NCBI RefSeq assembly: GCF_010468615.1
Contig: NZ_WUEH01000002.1
Location: forward strand, 164,364-228,363
Reading direction: 5' to 3'
Source of the DNA: Pseudodesulfovibrio sp. JC047
GTDB taxonomy: Bacteria > Desulfobacterota > Desulfovibrionia > Desulfovibrionales > Desulfovibrionaceae
DNA: 64,000 bases
In this document: in pieces, positions 63,083 through 64,000 of the stretch
Layout of the letters: the number at the start of each line of letters is the position of its first letter
Position numbering within the stretch: the first letter of the stretch is position 1
Translations under genes and position numbers: made by a program
The notes under the pieces: model-generated
What the model saw: the letters and a program-made list of their open reading frames with translations, nothing else
Told to the model about the DNA's origin: nothing
Database searches by the model: none

Positions 63083-63298
63083 ACCCCCTATCCCTCTCTT
63101 TTCCTCAACTTTTTGTCGCTCGCTTCGCTCGAAGCTGTCGGCAGAGTCCGTTCGTGCGATTTTTTGGAAAGCGTTGTAAAAAATTGTATTTTTTACAGAC
63201 TTTGTGCGTAGGGGAGAATTAAAAGAACTCGTACAGCCCAAAAAACCAATACCTTTTGTCCGGGTACATGGGTAACACTTTTACCCTCCCCAACTTCT

Positions 63299-63435
63299 TC
63301 ACTCCCACTCAACCAATGACGGATGCCCTCGCCAAAGGCGCGATAAAAAGTTCTGGAGGGGAGTCCAGAGGGGAACCTCTTCCAAGAGGTTCCCCTCTGG
63401 CCGTCGGAGACATCTAACGCCACCCCGGCGAGGGG
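63299..63435 (-). repeat. Dispersed palindromic repeat, module 2 (inverted copy)
   Basis: It contains CGCGATAAAAAGTTCTGGA, then the hairpin CCAGAGGGGAACCTCTT / complement (63365-63400), then GCCACCCCGGCGAG. The reverse complement matches 19844-19930, and the tail matches 27400-27413. Confidence 0.8.
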
Positions 63436-64000
63436 TACCTGATGATAGACACAAAAATACCATGTCGGCACTCCAAGGCTTAATCTGGTAACAGTACCAG
63501 TAAAAGTGAAGCTCAAAGGAGGCCGACATGGCTAGGATTAAAATATCATCAGTTTATCGGTTTGTGGAAGCATTTGTTGATCAACGTGTTTTCGTTGGTG
63601 TCGATGTTCACAAAAAGACATTTAGCGTGGCATTACTCCGACCAGATGGGATGATTAAAGACTGGTCTAGCCCTGCCGATGCAAGATCGCTCACACAAAT
63701 CCTCTCCTCACTTCCCGTTAATATAGGTGCTGTTTGCTACGAATCTGGACCGACAGGTTTCGGCCTAGCCCGGAGCTTAGAAGCTGCTGGCATAACTGTC
63801 GTCGTTGCCGCTCCGAGCCGCATACCTCGCCCGGTTGCCGCCACCAACAAGACCGACAGCCTTGATTGTCGAAAGTTGGCCGAGATGGTTGCTTCCGGCA
63901 TGATTCGTCCAATAGCCATTCCAACCGAAAAAGAAGAAGCCTTTCGCTCTCTTCAGCGCCGCAGACACCAAATCACTGATTCATTACGTAAAGTAAAGCA
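63435..64000 (+). mobile_element. IS110-family insertion sequence, left end (cut by window edge)
   Basis: The host repeat stops near 63435 and the transposase begins at 63528, so the left non-coding end is about 93 bp. IS110-family elements have no typical terminal inverted repeats and are guided by a bridge RNA encoded in one non-coding end. A short left end would fit the IS1111 branch with the RNA on the right. The right end is outside the window. Confidence 0.7.
63528..64000 (+). CDS. IS110-family transposase, partial
   Basis: 157 residues to the window edge. The N-terminal DEDD RuvC-like domain is clear: FVGVDVHKKTFSVAL (first Asp), CYESGPTGFGLARSL (Glu), TDSLDCRKLAEM (last Asp pair). 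A strong AAAGGAGG is five bases before the ATG. The C-terminal serine domain lies outside the window. Intactness cannot be judged. Confidence 0.88.
   Translation, partial: MARIKISSVYRFVEAFVDQRVFVGVDVHKKTFSVALLRPDGMIKDWSSPADARSLTQILSSLPVNIGAVCYESGPTGFGLARSLEAAGITVVVAAPSRIPRPVAATNKTDSLDCRKLAEMVASGMIRPIAIPTEKEEAFRSLQRRRHQITDSLRKVK

Larger units (their letters stand above)
62827..63527. other. Repeat-rich intergenic region at the right edge
   Basis: 701 bp with two modules of the dispersed palindromic repeat (63024-63082 and 63299-63435) and, after them, the left end of an IS110-type element. No supported ORF. Confidence 0.6.

Overview
The window looks like a chromosomal segment of a sulfate-reducing bacterium of the Desulfovibrionaceae (Desulfovibrio / Pseudodesulfovibrio type). 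I infer this from the gene content: lactate-utilisation type LutABC, a fused indolepyruvate:ferredoxin oxidoreductase, an ADP-forming acyl-CoA synthetase, a membrane-linked octaheme cytochrome, rubrerythrin, and the def-fmt-DUF116 cluster. No rRNA, tRNA or CRISPR array was found.

Layout. 1-10.7 kb: a catabolic cluster for 2-hydroxy/2-keto acids. On the minus strand it runs permease-lutA-lutB-lutC, then iorAB(fused) and acs; a FadR-type regulator lies on the plus strand between the two groups. Two perfect palindromes lie in the control regions. 11.5-13.5 kb: a methyl-accepting chemotaxis protein. 13.6-16 kb: a two-gene respiratory operon, an octaheme cytochrome c plus a cytochrome b. The cytochrome c gene is interrupted by one in-frame TGA, followed at the right distance by a SECIS-like hairpin; I read it as a selenoprotein. 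16.2-19.7 kb: an SBF/ACR3-like transporter and zinc-ribbon protein, divergent from a Crp/Fnr regulator across a perfect FNR box, then fumC. 19.7-27.4 kb: two LysR paralogues, rubrerythrin, purD, purE, a secreted nuclease and an MBL-fold protein, bracketed by long inverted repeats. 27.4-34.5 kb: a DUF2959 lipoprotein, argP/argO-like pair, a bacterial cereblon-type CULT protein, thioesterase, M24 peptidase and FAD protein.

34.9-42.5 kb: a podovirus-type tail island (tail tubular protein B, small virion protein, fibre base, giant fibre, fibre accessory protein) with no head, terminase, portal or integrase genes. Its expected partner, tail tubular protein A, sits alone at 62.2-62.8 kb on the other strand. 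42.5-62.2 kb: mostly housekeeping genes (slyX, sfsA, hemW-like, queH, fmt, def, aspS, hisS, rsmB-like), a rhodanese/TSUP/molybdopterin enzyme cluster and an outer-membrane barrel. 62.8-64 kb: palindromic repeats of the same dispersed family as at 19.7-20.1 and 27 kb, then the start of an IS110-family transposase cut by the window edge.

Working model. The first cluster probably oxidises an imported (aryl) 2-hydroxy acid to its keto acid (LutABC), then to an acyl-CoA with reduction of ferredoxin (IorAB), and recovers ATP from the thioester (Acs). The strongest candidates for something undescribed are the selenocysteine-containing octaheme cytochrome, the complete bacterial CULT domain, the split tail island and the repeat-bracketed 7-kb segment. 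All calls come from reading the sequence; no database search was run.
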